Notes: generated from the letters alone by a model not told the origin. A stretch of DNA of 64,000 bases from Pseudomonas sp. LRP2-20 (GCF_024349685.1 NZ_AP025944.1:2858001-2922000), one strand, 5' to 3'; numbered from the stretch's first letter, positions 37,901-47,204 are shown. Program-made: numbers and translations.

Positions 37901-38860
37901 GTTGCCGCCGGCGATTACCTGATGGTCGACATGCTCGCGCACGCTGGCCAGAAGCTGGGCGAAGCTGGTTTCGGCGACGCTGCGCAGGCCTTTGTTGCGC
38001 ACTTCGGCGAGCGGGAAGGTCATGCCCAGAGGTTGTTGGCGCTGGGCATTGTCCAGGCCGTCGAAGGCTTGGTTGAAGCCTGGCAGCAGGTCGGTCTTGC
38101 TGAGCATCAGGTACAGCGGTGGGTTCACCCCTAGGCATTCGCTGTATTCATCAATGCGGCTGACCAGGCGTGCCGCCATGGCTTCGCGCTCGGCCACGGT
38201 GGCACAGATGATTTCCGGCAGGCTCACCACCAGCACCAGGCCATTCACCGCAGGCTTGCTGCGCTGCTTGCGCAGCAGCTTGAGGAACGAGGCGAACTCG
38301 CTGGCCGAGGCGTCATCGCGCAAGTAGCGGCCAGCGGTGTCGATCAACACAGCTTCGGGGCTGAAGTACCAGTCGCAGTGCTGGGTGCCGCTGTCGAAGC
38401 CGCTGGCCTGGGCACCGGCGATCGAGGCCGAGAGCCCGGAGCGGGTCAACAGCGAAGTCTTGCCCGAGGCCGACATGCCGATCACCAGGTACCACGGCAG
38501 GTCCGACAATGCCGATGCGCCGCCGCCACCAGCCGAGCGCGCCGAACGCAACATGGCGATCGCGTGCTTGAGGCGTTCGCGCAGCACATGCTGGTCGCGG
38601 AACTCCCCTTCGGCGCCCAGCGAACGGTCGACTTCCAGTTGCACCAGGCTCTCGATGTTCTGCTCGGCGCGGATGCGACGGTACTGGCGCAACACGATCA
38701 ACAACAGGCACACGGCGCTGAAGAGCGTCATCGCCACATACGCTTGCTCAGGCGTGAACTGCCAGCGCGGCAGGGCGAACCAGCAGGCCAGCAGCCCGAT
38801 GGCCCAGACCACTACCAAGGCAAACCAAAAATTTTTCAAACAGCGCAGTAGTGCTTTCAT
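34949..38860 (-). CDS. tssM: TssM (IcmF), T6SS inner-membrane complex protein
   Basis: This 1303-residue TssM has helices at about 11-30 and 41-57, then a cytoplasmic NTPase-like domain with a P-loop at 128-135 (GMSASGKT) and 'VLIDTAGRYLRDD'. A third helix near 430-450 leads to a large periplasmic region ending in the family's C-terminal beta-domain ('GPVSLVVRNYGGVKMTDL'). It spans the periplasm and contacts TssJ and TssL. The length is slightly above the usual 1100-1200. It lies 21 bp after tssL. Confidence 0.95.
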   Translation of the reverse strand: MKALLRCLKNFWFALVVVWAIGLLACWFALPRWQFTPEQAYVAMTLFSAVCLLLIVLRQYRRIRAEQNIESLVQLEVDRSLGAEGEFRDQHVLRERLKHAIAMLRSARSAGGGGASALSDLPWYLVIGMSASGKTSLLTRSGLSASIAGAQASGFDSGTQHCDWYFSPEAVLIDTAGRYLRDDASASEFASFLKLLRKQRSKPAVNGLVLVVSLPEIICATVAEREAMAARLVSRIDEYSECLGVNPPLYLMLSKTDLLPGFNQAFDGLDNAQRQQPLGMTFPLAEVRNKGLRSVAETSFAQLLASVREHVDHQVIAGGNTANVELLQFPSYFAELSSVLGGFLEQFERSADGRTPPIVRGVYFTSALQTDEQLPPVYEEALGAHYALQASERTASNKAASKIGDKSFFITETFRQVVFPDRNLSLYYSRQGRTRALTPALAGAAALAGVALLAWEGVSFHNNRQVLATIGGELSELEQAPDQTERLASGQAMEQLRHYLGQFEGYDSQGVPLALGAGLYSGAELLSPLRQAYLQQLRTQALEPIGKQLQVQLRALNQFAETVDRTPLAETGKRRAPKVQAADAGPGKGVKVFTAPTAAALTSNVPRSGAQLAGQVQTAASEAGQDGRRRALDALRDKAHSVSSADPSEDTALTAGLSLSEDSLGRLSEQQVASVIEAYSALKLYLILTRPQEHPDADFVAAELPRAWAQAAQAQGHDADPALVEANSALYVRYLQQGTAPALRRNEQLVSDARQSLRSFMIASSLVDREYLRLQLESGRQYPNLTLADMVPADSRNQLFSSEAVPAFYTRQGWEEYVQPELIKLLSGDLRNDSDWVLDGEGGNGLVQKAKFMRELLARYKADYAEAWFNLLEGVGVRHFSDMANANERLAVLSDVQNSPVKSLLAAVNHNTNWDLPKQVTASTASATQDSFWSSIKGAFSSQGAAVENVVTQLPRVDDGSLAKRFEPVSRLFAAQNAEGADSTVMDRYLAALRKLKVRLSNIQRSQDVGKNSKLLISETLEGQPSEVTLVRNYVETSVDTSAGKLSSALLRLFNSPLQYTWETLRDPAGQQIAKAWAQDVARPWQQVMAHRYPIVANSNNEASVKDLQRFVDPESGLLPAFKRDQIGNLAGGEGLGIGTGNSTSPLVNAKMVDSIDKASSVGQVIASLSDRENGFEIMLEPSARYTDIIFTLDGQEQHYRNGRTSWNRFAWPGSNNAPGARLDVVTLEGQRITVFDYPGRWGLLKMNDSARVSDLDTVQQRFTWQSVAGPVSLVVRNYGGVKMTDLAQVKALSVLNDSARVN

Positions 38861-38881
38861 GTCTTCCTGACCGTACCCGAG

Positions 38882-39595
38882 TTAAACGCCGAACAGCCGG
38901 CGGACCTGCTCTGCCAATGCGGCGACTTCCTTGCCCAGCAACCAGTCGAGGGTCAGGTAGACCGCCCCGCAGACCAGCGCGATGAGCACCAGGTACAACC
39001 ACAGCGGCACTTCGTAGCGCAGCATCTGCGACACCTGATCGGGCAGCGCCCACTGCGGTGCCAGTGCCTTGCGTGGCACGCGGTGACGGGCGATGTCCTG
39101 GCCGAGGGTATTGGCTATGTAGCGCAGCTGGTCTTTCTGCTCGAGGCTGTACTTGCCCTCGAAGCCCAAGGCCAGGCACAGGTGATAAACCTCCAGAACG
39201 TCGAGGTTGCGCTTGACGTCGGTGCGCAGGGCCTCGAGCTTGTCGAAGAAGCCCTGGCCGGCCAAGTGCACGCCGAAGTACTGGAACTGCAGCGGGTTGA
39301 TCTCGATCTGGTTGCGGATTTCGCTGGGGCCGGCGTTGAGCACGCTTTCGTCGAGAAAGGCGCACAACGCGTACTGCACATCCTTGACCTGCTCAACGCT
39401 GTAGTTGGCGCGGCGGGCATCGCGTTCCAGGGCCGGGAAGAACTCGTCGACGCCGGCACGCAGGCGCTGTACGTCGGCGACTTTGTTGCCGCGGCGGATC
39501 ATCAGCGCCATGGTCAAGAAGTCCTTGACCATGTCCTTGAGGGTGGAGGGATGTTCGACGGCGGTCGCGCCGCCCGGCATTACGGCAACAGTCAT
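38882..39595 (-). CDS. tssL: TssL (DotU-type), without peptidoglycan-binding domain
   Basis: This 237-residue protein has the cytoplasmic DotU helical hook (about 20-180; 'DVQYALCAFLDESVLN', 'FDKLEALRTDVKRNLDVLEV', 'LGFEGKYSL'), one C-terminal membrane helix (about 196-218) and a short tail. There is no OmpA domain after the helix, so wall anchoring must come from another protein, here probably the IcmF-OmpA fusion. The start overlaps the tssK stop by 4 nt (ATGA). Confidence 0.94.
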   Translation of the reverse strand: MTVAVMPGGATAVEHPSTLKDMVKDFLTMALMIRRGNKVADVQRLRAGVDEFFPALERDARRANYSVEQVKDVQYALCAFLDESVLNAGPSEIRNQIEINPLQFQYFGVHLAGQGFFDKLEALRTDVKRNLDVLEVYHLCLALGFEGKYSLEQKDQLRYIANTLGQDIARHRVPRKALAPQWALPDQVSQMLRYEVPLWLYLVLIALVCGAVYLTLDWLLGKEVAALAEQVRRLFGV

Positions 39596-40935
39596 TTGAG
39601 CACCGCCATCAGTTCGAGCTTGAGGTTCTTGAAGGCACTGGGGACGTAGAAGGCGATGGCGTGGGCGCTCATCATGCGTTCATAGACCCGTCCATGGGGT
39701 TCGATCGCGAAGTACTGGTTGTCCAGGCGCACCGGGATGGCATTGGGTGTGCGCACGCAGTGGTTGAGCGTGGCGCCTGGCATCGCCGTGTTGACCACCA
39801 CTTCGATGTCCTCCGGCGAGCCAACCTTGAAGGCCCGCGGTACCAGCTCCAGCACTTGGGCCCCGGGCATGTCGGCGTGCACCGAGATATAGAAGTCGGC
39901 GTCGGCCAGGCGTGGATCGTTGAGGCGGCCGACGTAGTAGGACGAACGGGTCTGGTCCAGCGGAATCGGGATGTACTGGTTCGGCACCACGCTGTTGAGC
40001 AGCTCGCGCACCAGGCGGTCGAGCTTGAGCAGCGAGGCGGCTGGGTCCTGATGATCGTAGGCCGGGATGTCGTCCAGGCGTCCATTGAGCGAGAAGGTCA
40101 GCAGGCTGCCAGCCAGCTCGGCAAGGAAGCGATAAAGCTGCTCCGGGTGCAGGCGCGGGTGTTGCAGCAGGTGGGCAAGGCCCGGATAGGCGCGGTTGAC
40201 CGTGTACAGCAGCCAGAACAGGCTGACATCGCTGGAGCCGAACTCGGCGATCTGGTCGGCGCGCTCGCGGCGGCGCCCGGACAAGGTCTCGCTCTTGCTC
40301 TGCAGCAGCGCCAGCAGGCGCTGGGCGATGGCCAGCAGGGTTTCATGGGCGCCCAGGTGCAAGGCTGGGTGGACGAACTGGCTGTCGACGCTGAACGCGT
40401 TGACGTTATTGCGCTGCAAGTGCAGCAGCGGGCAGTAGCTGTAACCATCCAGTACATCGCCATCGACCAGTAGCACCACATTCAGGCGCAGACTGGTGAT
40501 TTCGTTCTCCAGGTCGCCCTCGTTGAGGTCGGGCAGGGTCGCGAACGCTTTGCGATAGCGTCGAGCGCCTTTGCGCTCGGCACCTTCTTCCAGATAGTTG
40601 GCACTGTACGGTTCGGCCAGCTTGAGTGCGGCATACACCTTGATGCCCGAGCCCTGCAACAGGTCCTTGAGGTCACGCGCAGCGGGCAGCGGGTCATGTT
40701 GCGGGGCGTCGAACACCGAACCATCGGGGAACACCATGTGCAGGCGGTTGAGTTGCAGCACGCCACTGCTCAGCGCCTGTTCATCGACTTCGAGCGACTG
40801 CACGCCCCAGTGGAAGGGCGACGAACGCAAGGTGGCCTGGGCCAGCTGGTGCTGGTGGAACTCGTCCTGATACTGGAAGTGCTGCGGCAGAAGGAACATA
40901 CCCTCCGACCACATCACGCGGCTCTTGTTGCTCAT
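39592..40935 (-). CDS. tssK: TssK, T6SS baseplate-membrane complex adaptor
   Basis: This 447-residue protein contains the standard TssK opening ('VMWSEGMFLLPQHFQYQDEF') and the C-terminal domain with 'YFAIEPHGRVYERMMSAHAI'. It is a trimer that ties the TssEFG wedges to TssL and TssM. Its start and stop each overlap neighbours by 4 nt (tssJ upstream, tssL downstream), giving a tightly coupled J-K-L group. Confidence 0.95.
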   Translation of the reverse strand: MSNKSRVMWSEGMFLLPQHFQYQDEFHQHQLAQATLRSSPFHWGVQSLEVDEQALSSGVLQLNRLHMVFPDGSVFDAPQHDPLPAARDLKDLLQGSGIKVYAALKLAEPYSANYLEEGAERKGARRYRKAFATLPDLNEGDLENEITSLRLNVVLLVDGDVLDGYSYCPLLHLQRNNVNAFSVDSQFVHPALHLGAHETLLAIAQRLLALLQSKSETLSGRRRERADQIAEFGSSDVSLFWLLYTVNRAYPGLAHLLQHPRLHPEQLYRFLAELAGSLLTFSLNGRLDDIPAYDHQDPAASLLKLDRLVRELLNSVVPNQYIPIPLDQTRSSYYVGRLNDPRLADADFYISVHADMPGAQVLELVPRAFKVGSPEDIEVVVNTAMPGATLNHCVRTPNAIPVRLDNQYFAIEPHGRVYERMMSAHAIAFYVPSAFKNLKLELMAVLK

Positions 40936-41654
40936 TGGATACCTTCCAGTGCTGAATCGAACACGTTGGTCATGGCTTTCTTGGCCGATTGCTCGGCGGC
41001 ATCGCCAGCGGCCTGCTGGGCAGCGTCCAGTGCCTTGGCCTGCAGTTGCTGGGCGACAGTGGGTTCCGTGTCCAGCGGTTGCGCTGGCTGCAGGGTGGCA
41101 ATGGCTTGCTGGGCTGGCAGCTGGAGCACGTCCTGGCCGCGCTCGGCGGTAATCTGGTTGAGGTCGAGCAGCACGCGCCCGCCCTCGGACGAGAAGAAGA
41201 TCCCGTCTTTGCGGAAGGCGTCGGCATTGAACGCCATCTTCCAGCGCCCGCCGCTTTCGTCGCGGAAGAACGCGGCCACCGCGACATACCGCGCCTGCTT
41301 GGCCAGGGGCCAGTGCTGAATGTTGCCGATGCCCGGCAGTACCACGGTTTCGCGGGTATCGAGCACGGTATTGCCCAGCGCCTGTTCAGGGTGGTCGAGG
41401 AGGCTGTCGGCATCGGCGCTGATGAAACGGTCGAGGCTGGTCAACTGGTAGACGCGTGCCACCACCGACAGCGGCGTGCCGGCCACGTCCGGGTTGAGGT
41501 GGTTGCCGCCGTCGATGGTCAGCACCACCTTTTCGTCGCTGCTGAACAGCATGTCGCCTGCCCAGGTGTCATCGACGCGCTTGCCAACGCGGTCAGTGAT
41601 GCCGCAGGCGCAAAGCGCCGACGCCATGATCAATACGCCCAGTAACCTGCCCAT
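40932..41654 (-). CDS. tssJ: TssJ, outer-membrane lipoprotein of the T6SS membrane complex
   Basis: This 240-residue protein starts at ATG 41654 with AGGAGC upstream; the open frame extends further but without family sequence. It has a lipoprotein signal (residues 1-17, cysteine in 'ASALCACG'), with a cysteine at -2 that is uncommon for a lipobox. The transthyretin-like TssJ core includes 'VLTIDGGNHLNPDVAGTPLS' and 'VVARVYQL'. The last 60 or so residues are Gln/Ala-rich, an extension beyond the usual domain. It follows clpV after 83 bp. Confidence 0.9.
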   Translation of the reverse strand: MGRLLGVLIMASALCACGITDRVGKRVDDTWAGDMLFSSDEKVVLTIDGGNHLNPDVAGTPLSVVARVYQLTSLDRFISADADSLLDHPEQALGNTVLDTRETVVLPGIGNIQHWPLAKQARYVAVAAFFRDESGGRWKMAFNADAFRKDGIFFSSEGGRVLLDLNQITAERGQDVLQLPAQQAIATLQPAQPLDTEPTVAQQLQAKALDAAQQAAGDAAEQSAKKAMTNVFDSALEGIQ

Positions 41655-41737
41655 TGCCCTGCTCCTGAAATCATGTTCTGGCAGCGCCCGGTTGCCCCGG
41701 GCCGCTGCTGATGGTCCTTGTGTCAATGGCCGCCTCT

Positions 41738-44341
41738 TCACGCCAGGCTGTAGGCGAAGCCGCCGGCCTCGTCCAGGTCGATGCGCAGGCTGTTGATCGG
41801 CCGATCCTCGGCCATGCACGCCAGCACCTGTTCGGCCAGCTCCGGCATGAGGCTGCCCGAGAGGATGTTGTCGATGTTGCGGGCACCGCTGTCGACTTCG
41901 GTGCAGCGGGCTGCAATCGCCGGCACCAGGGCCGGGCTGAAGTGCAGCTGGGCCTGGTGGTTGCGCTCGAAGCGCTGACGGATGCGCTCCAGCTTGAGGC
42001 CGACGATGCGCTCGAGAATGGCGTCCTGCACCGGGTAGTAAGGGACGATGCTCAGGCGGCCGAGGAAGGCCGGCTTGAACACGCCATTGAGCTGGTCGCG
42101 CAAGTCGTCGACCAGCTGCGCCGGCGCCGGTACCTGTCCGGCGCCCAGGCATGTGCGCATGATGTGCTCGGTGCCGACGTTGGAGGTGAGGATGATCACG
42201 GTGTTGCGGAAGTTGATTTCGCGCCCTTCGCCATCGTCCAGCACACCCTTGTCGAACACCTGGAAGAACAGTTCGAGAACGTCCGGGTGGGCTTTCTCCA
42301 CTTCGTCCAGCAGCACCACGCTGTAAGGCTTGCGCCGCACCGCTTCAGTCAGTACGCCGCCTTCGCCGTAGCCGACATAGCCGGGCGGTGAGCCCTTGAG
42401 GCTGGAGACGGTATGCGCTTCCTGGTACTCGGACATGTTGATGGTGATGACATTGCGCTCGCCACCGTACAGGGTGTCGGCCAAGGCCAGTGCGGTCTCG
42501 GTCTTGCCCACCCCGCTGGGACCGAGCAGCAGGAATACGCCGATCGGCTTATTTGGGTCTTCCATGCGCGCGCGGGAAATCTTGATGCGTTTGCCGATCT
42601 CGTGCAGGGCATGGTCCTGCCCCAGTACGCGCTCGGCCATGAGCGCCGGCAGGCGTTGAACGGTGTCGATTTCGTCGCGTAGCATCTTGCCAAGGGGGAT
42701 GCCCGTCCAGCCGGAAATCACTTCACCGATGGTAGCGCCATCGACCAGGGCGTGGACCAGCGGCTCTTCGCCTTGGACATCGGCCAGTTGCACCCGCAGT
42801 TCGGACAGGGCCGCACGGTTGTCACTGTCACTGTCACTGGCTTCGCTCAGGGCATGGATCTGCTTGACCAGTTCAAGTTCGCGCTGCCACTGTTGCTCCA
42901 GACGCTGCTGGCGCTGGCCCGCCTGTTCGATCTGCTCGTGCAGTTGTGCGAGGCGGCGCTGGTGGTCGGTGCCTTTGCTTTGCTCCTGTTCAAGCAGGCC
43001 GATTTCGGCACGCAGGTTGTCTACCAGGCGCAGGCAGTCTTCCAGGCGGCCGGGCTGCGAGGTCTGGCCCAGGGCAACCCGGGCGCAGGCCGTGTCGAGC
43101 ACACTGACGGCCTTGTCGGGCAGTTGCCGACCGGTGATGTAGCGGCTGGACAGGCGCACTGCCTGGACCAGCGCGTCGTCCATCACCGCCACCCGGTGGT
43201 GACTCTGCATTTTTTCCAGCAGGCCGCGTAGCATGTAGATGGCTTGGTCTTCTTCAGGCTCTTCGACCTTGACCACCTGGAAGCGGCGGGCGAGGGCGGC
43301 ATCTTTTTCGAAGTACTTCTTGTACTCGGCCCAGGTGGTCGCGGCGATGGTGCGCAGTTCGCCCCGTGCCAGTGCCGGCTTGAGCAGGTTGGCGGCATCG
43401 TTCTGTCCGGCCTGGCCACCGGAGCCGATCAGAGTGTGGGCTTCGTCGATGAACAGGATGATCGGGTGCACGCTGCGCTTGGTTTCCTCGATCACCGATT
43501 TCAGGCGATTTTCGAACTCGCCCTTGATACCGGCCCCGGCTTGCAGCAAGCCCAGGTCGAGGGTATGGATGGCCACGCCCTTGAGCGGCTCCGGCACGTC
43601 GCCTTGGGCGATGCGCAAGGCCAAGCCTTCGACCACGGCGGTCTTGCCGACCCCTGCTTCACCGGTGAGGATCGGATTGTTCTGCCGGCGGCGGGTGAGG
43701 ATGTCGACCATCTGCCGTACCTCGAACTCACGCCCCAGGACCGGGTCGATCCGGCCTTCGCGGGCATTGCGGGTGAGGTCGACGGTGTACTGGTCCAGCG
43801 CCGGCGTTTTGCCGGTGCCACGCATTGGGTCAGGGCCGCTGGCGTCGGCCGGCAAGGCCGCAGCCTGCTGGGCCTCGCCACTGGCGTTGGTCAGGGCCGG
43901 CAGGTTGGCGCGCAGGTCGTCGGCGTTGATCTTGTCCAGTTCTGCCGCGCTGGCCAGCAGCAGGCGACGCAGATCGGCATCGTCGAGCAGGGCCAGCAGC
44001 AGGTATCCGCTACGGATCTTGCTGGTACCGTATTCGATCGAGGCCAGCACCCAGGCGCGTTCGATCAGTTGGGTGATGTGTGGCGAAAGCGCCGGGGTGC
44101 GGGTATTGCCAGTCTTGAACCCCTGCAGGGCATCGGCCAACTGTGACTGCAGGCGCTCGACGATCACATCGTAGTGGCGCAGCACAGGCCGCAGGTCGTT
44201 GTCATCGCCTTCCAGCAGTTGCAGCAGTACATGTTCGATGTCCACTTCGTAGTGACGCTCGGCCAGGCACAGCGCGGCAGCGCTTTCCGTGGCGCTGCGG
44301 CAGGTGTCGTTGAGCTTGGCAAACAGTGACTTAAGGTTCAC
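41738..44341 (-). CDS. tssH: TssH (ClpV), sheath-disassembling AAA+ ATPase
   Basis: This 867-residue ClpB/Hsp104-class hexamer recycles contracted TssBC sheath. It has an N-terminal repeat domain (about 1-160) and a first AAA domain with 'GEAGVGKTAVVEGLAL' and 'ILFIDEAHTLIGSGG'. A charged coiled-coil middle follows (about 410-530), then a second AAA domain with 'GPSGVGKTETALALAD' and 'VVLLDEVEKAHPDV'. The length is typical of ClpV. Its ATG overlaps the tssG stop by 4 nt. Confidence 0.95.
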   Translation of the reverse strand: MNLKSLFAKLNDTCRSATESAAALCLAERHYEVDIEHVLLQLLEGDDNDLRPVLRHYDVIVERLQSQLADALQGFKTGNTRTPALSPHITQLIERAWVLASIEYGTSKIRSGYLLLALLDDADLRRLLLASAAELDKINADDLRANLPALTNASGEAQQAAALPADASGPDPMRGTGKTPALDQYTVDLTRNAREGRIDPVLGREFEVRQMVDILTRRRQNNPILTGEAGVGKTAVVEGLALRIAQGDVPEPLKGVAIHTLDLGLLQAGAGIKGEFENRLKSVIEETKRSVHPIILFIDEAHTLIGSGGQAGQNDAANLLKPALARGELRTIAATTWAEYKKYFEKDAALARRFQVVKVEEPEEDQAIYMLRGLLEKMQSHHRVAVMDDALVQAVRLSSRYITGRQLPDKAVSVLDTACARVALGQTSQPGRLEDCLRLVDNLRAEIGLLEQEQSKGTDHQRRLAQLHEQIEQAGQRQQRLEQQWQRELELVKQIHALSEASDSDSDNRAALSELRVQLADVQGEEPLVHALVDGATIGEVISGWTGIPLGKMLRDEIDTVQRLPALMAERVLGQDHALHEIGKRIKISRARMEDPNKPIGVFLLLGPSGVGKTETALALADTLYGGERNVITINMSEYQEAHTVSSLKGSPPGYVGYGEGGVLTEAVRRKPYSVVLLDEVEKAHPDVLELFFQVFDKGVLDDGEGREINFRNTVIILTSNVGTEHIMRTCLGAGQVPAPAQLVDDLRDQLNGVFKPAFLGRLSIVPYYPVQDAILERIVGLKLERIRQRFERNHQAQLHFSPALVPAIAARCTEVDSGARNIDNILSGSLMPELAEQVLACMAEDRPINSLRIDLDEAGGFAYSLA

Positions 44342-45408
44342 AGCGAGACCCCATCAAAAGGAATACTAAAAATGCCGCAGCGGGCAGGTTCGACCTGGCT
44401 GCCAGGGCGTTTCAGCCAGCCCAGCCAGCCAAGCGCCACGCCGCCTTCACGTCCCAGGCGGGCGACCGGCACAGCCTCGGCCTTGAGCAGTGGTGCCAGT
44501 TCGAAGTCCAGACTTGGGCCCAGGTAGAAGCGCACCAGGTCCACGAGCCGGCGATAGTCCTCGGTGCCGGGCTGGAAGCGCCGGTAGTCAGGCAGTTCCA
44601 GCGGGCCGATTTCAATCCGCACGCACGACTGGTAGTCCCACACGCGGTTGCCGACCACGCTGCTCTGCCCCAGTCGGGCGTTCTGCTGCCCCAGGCGCGT
44701 ACATTGCTCGGGTTCGAGCTTCAGCCAGCGCCCGGCAAACGGGCGCAGGGTGAACGGCAGGGCGAAATAGAAGCTGAGCATCGCTTGCAGGTTCTGTGGG
44801 TTGCGCGGACGCTGGCTGAACAACCCGGCGAAGTAGCTGAACAGTTCGTGGCGCAGGCCTGAACCCTTGTTGGCGAACTTGCGCGCACGTGCTTGCTCAC
44901 CGAAGCCCACCATGTTCAGCAGGTAGCGCTCGAAGTCCGAACTGCCTTTGCGTTCGTGCTCGATATGGAACTTGTACTTCTGCCAGGCCTGGTAGAACTG
45001 CGCGACCATGCGGTGGGAGAACAGGTCCATGAACGCGTGCGCGGCATCGTCTCGGTGCTGGATGTGACGGTTGATCAGCAGTTCGGTGTACGGTCGAGGC
45101 AGTACACCGGACGGCCCGACCAGGCCCATGAAGGTGACCTGCACTTCCGACAGCGGTTGGTCGTTGACGTTGGTGCGTTCGGCGCGCTCGAACTTCAGCT
45201 CGCTGACTTCGCTGACCGGAAACGCCAGCGACAGTTGCGAGCGGAAGCGCAGCGGGTCGTCGTGCGGCCGGGTTTCCGGGTCGATACGTCCCGCTCTGCT
45301 GTAGTGCAGGCGCAGCAGCCGCACCAGTTGGAAGAATTCGAACCGGTAGGGCTGGGCACGTGCCTGGTCGATCAGACCAGTGGCTGATCGCCGGTTCTGG
45401 GTGGCCAT
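44338..45408 (-). CDS. tssG: TssG, T6SS baseplate wedge protein
   Basis: This 356-residue TssG shows 'PYRFEFFQLVRLLRLHY' near the N-terminus, 'FMGLVGPSGVLPRPYTELLI' in the middle and the C-terminal 'FYLGPSLDFELAP' segment. It forms the baseplate wedge with TssE, TssF and TssK. The start lies 37 nt inside the 3' end of tssF and the stop overlaps tssH by 4 nt. Confidence 0.94.
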   Translation of the reverse strand: MATQNRRSATGLIDQARAQPYRFEFFQLVRLLRLHYSRAGRIDPETRPHDDPLRFRSQLSLAFPVSEVSELKFERAERTNVNDQPLSEVQVTFMGLVGPSGVLPRPYTELLINRHIQHRDDAAHAFMDLFSHRMVAQFYQAWQKYKFHIEHERKGSSDFERYLLNMVGFGEQARARKFANKGSGLRHELFSYFAGLFSQRPRNPQNLQAMLSFYFALPFTLRPFAGRWLKLEPEQCTRLGQQNARLGQSSVVGNRVWDYQSCVRIEIGPLELPDYRRFQPGTEDYRRLVDLVRFYLGPSLDFELAPLLKAEAVPVARLGREGGVALGWLGWLKRPGSQVEPARCGIFSIPFDGVSL

Positions 45409-47204
45409 TGTACGATTCTCTTTTCCCGCTGGCGGGTGCGTAGGGTCAGTTGGGTAAAGCTGTTGACGGTGCAGTACTGGCCGAAGAAATGGTCCAGGAT
45501 CTTGCCGAACAGGAACACACCGCTGCCGATGTACTGGCTCTCGTCGAGCTCCAGGGTAATACCCACGCCGCGCACGAAGTTTGGCCGTGGGTGGCCGATG
45601 CGGGCGACTACCGGTTCGCTCTTGATCGACAGGATGCCGCTGATCTGCTTGCGCACGGCCAGGCTGCGACGGTAGTTGTAGAGGCTGAGCATTTCCTGCA
45701 GCACTTCCTTGCCTTGGCTCACGAGCGACATGTGGTTAAGCGACAGGTGCGAGATCAACCGCCAGATCAGACCGTCGCCCAGTGGCACGCGAGCAGTGGC
45801 GGTGGGCTTGCGCAGCAGGCGGATGGTGTCGACCACGCTGTCCTCGTCGAGGCGCAGGTCGCTCTGACTGCCGCCATAGCTGAGCAGCTGCGGCAGGTCC
45901 CGGTTGCTGCAGGTCAGGGCGATACTGAGGGTATCGCTGCTGCTGTCGATCAGGTCCAGCTCCCGGTCCACCACGCGAATCACCATTTCCGTGCCACTCT
46001 GGCTACCACGCCGTGACGGTTGGCGCCGGCCGATCCAGTAACAGGCATCGGGGCCGAGCTCGCCACGTGGCTCGAAGAAGGGGTTGCACTGGCTGACCTT
46101 GTCCCGGCCGGCCAGTTTGCGCACGCGCTGCACGCGGTCGATCGACACCACTTCGGCATTGCCCTGCAGGCGTACATCCGGGGTCACCGGGTATTCATGC
46201 TGGGTATGGCTCAGTTTGATCGGCTCGGCCTGCTGCTTGAACAGGTTGATGATCGGCGTGCAGCCCAGCTTGAAATTATGCCGCCCCAGGTTCTGCGCCA
46301 GGCGTACCAGGCGCTCGCCGAGCTCGAAGTGGGAAAAATAGAAGTTCAGCTCAATGGCCTGGATGTCACGACCTGCCAGGCTACGCTTGAGTCCGCCAAT
46401 GTCGAAGAACATGAACTTGTCGGGGAAGATGAAGTAATCGTGCAGCAAGCGGTAGCCGGCAAACGAGCGGGCCGAATAATCCACCAGGCCGTCATCCTGC
46501 TCGAAACCGACGGCCTGCAAGGCATCAGCCGGCAGGCCGATCTCTCGGCGCTGGCCGTTTTCGTTGAAGCTGATGGTGGCCTTGGCCAGGTTGTTGAACA
46601 GCAGCTCGTAGAGCTGCAGTATCAGCGTGCTCTCACCGTCGAGGAAGAAGCGCAGCGAATGGATGTCAAGCTGGCCGAAATGCACGTCGGTGGTGGCGGC
46701 CAGGCCGATCTTCAGGTGCGCCACGAGGTCGGCACTGTGGCCGTTGAACACCGAGCGTTCGAGTTCGGTGAAAGAGGCGTCCTGCACGGCCACGGGCCAC
46801 AATTGCACCGGGTAGCAGGTGCGGAATCGGCAGGCCACACCCTCGATACTGCGCGAGGTGATTTCGGTGTGGCGGGCGATGTCGTAGCGCGCCGCCAGGG
46901 TCGAACGGTTACTGGCGGAAAACTCGGCGATCGAAAGCGCCGGTGTCGGGCGCAGGTAATGTGGGTACAGCACCTCAAGGAAGGCTTCGACGATTTCCGG
47001 AAACTCGTCATCGAGTTTCTTGTGAATGCGTGCGGAAAGGAACGAAAACGCTTCGATCAGGCGCTCGGTATGAGGGTCTTCACAGTTGTCCCCCTCGATC
47101 AGCAGACGCGAGGCGATTTTCGGGTACTCGCGGGCAAACTCCTGACCGAGAAAGCGCAGGTGCGAGAGTTCCTTTTCGTAGTAGGGCAGCAGATCGTCGA
47201 GCAT
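45372..47204 (-). CDS. tssF: TssF, T6SS baseplate wedge protein
   Basis: This 610-residue TssF has the classic start 'LPYYEKELSHLRFLGQEFAR', then 'YPKIASRLL' and 'DPHTERLIEAFSFLSARIHK', and ends with a C-terminal domain containing 'RGVGITLELDESQYIGSGVF'. It is homologous in role to phage gp6. The ATG shares one base with the tssE stop (TGATG), consistent with coupled translation. Confidence 0.95.
   Translation of the reverse strand: MLDDLLPYYEKELSHLRFLGQEFAREYPKIASRLLIEGDNCEDPHTERLIEAFSFLSARIHKKLDDEFPEIVEAFLEVLYPHYLRPTPALSIAEFSASNRSTLAARYDIARHTEITSRSIEGVACRFRTCYPVQLWPVAVQDASFTELERSVFNGHSADLVAHLKIGLAATTDVHFGQLDIHSLRFFLDGESTLILQLYELLFNNLAKATISFNENGQRREIGLPADALQAVGFEQDDGLVDYSARSFAGYRLLHDYFIFPDKFMFFDIGGLKRSLAGRDIQAIELNFYFSHFELGERLVRLAQNLGRHNFKLGCTPIINLFKQQAEPIKLSHTQHEYPVTPDVRLQGNAEVVSIDRVQRVRKLAGRDKVSQCNPFFEPRGELGPDACYWIGRRQPSRRGSQSGTEMVIRVVDRELDLIDSSSDTLSIALTCSNRDLPQLLSYGGSQSDLRLDEDSVVDTIRLLRKPTATARVPLGDGLIWRLISHLSLNHMSLVSQGKEVLQEMLSLYNYRRSLAVRKQISGILSIKSEPVVARIGHPRPNFVRGVGITLELDESQYIGSGVFLFGKILDHFFGQYCTVNSFTQLTLRTRQREKRIVQWPPRTGDQPLV

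Noticed and set aside
40932..42152. TssJ starting at 42152 (406 codons)
   Set aside because: The extra N-terminal 166 codons lie opposite no family sequence and overlap tssH; the lipoprotein signal begins at 41654 with a proper ribosome-binding site.
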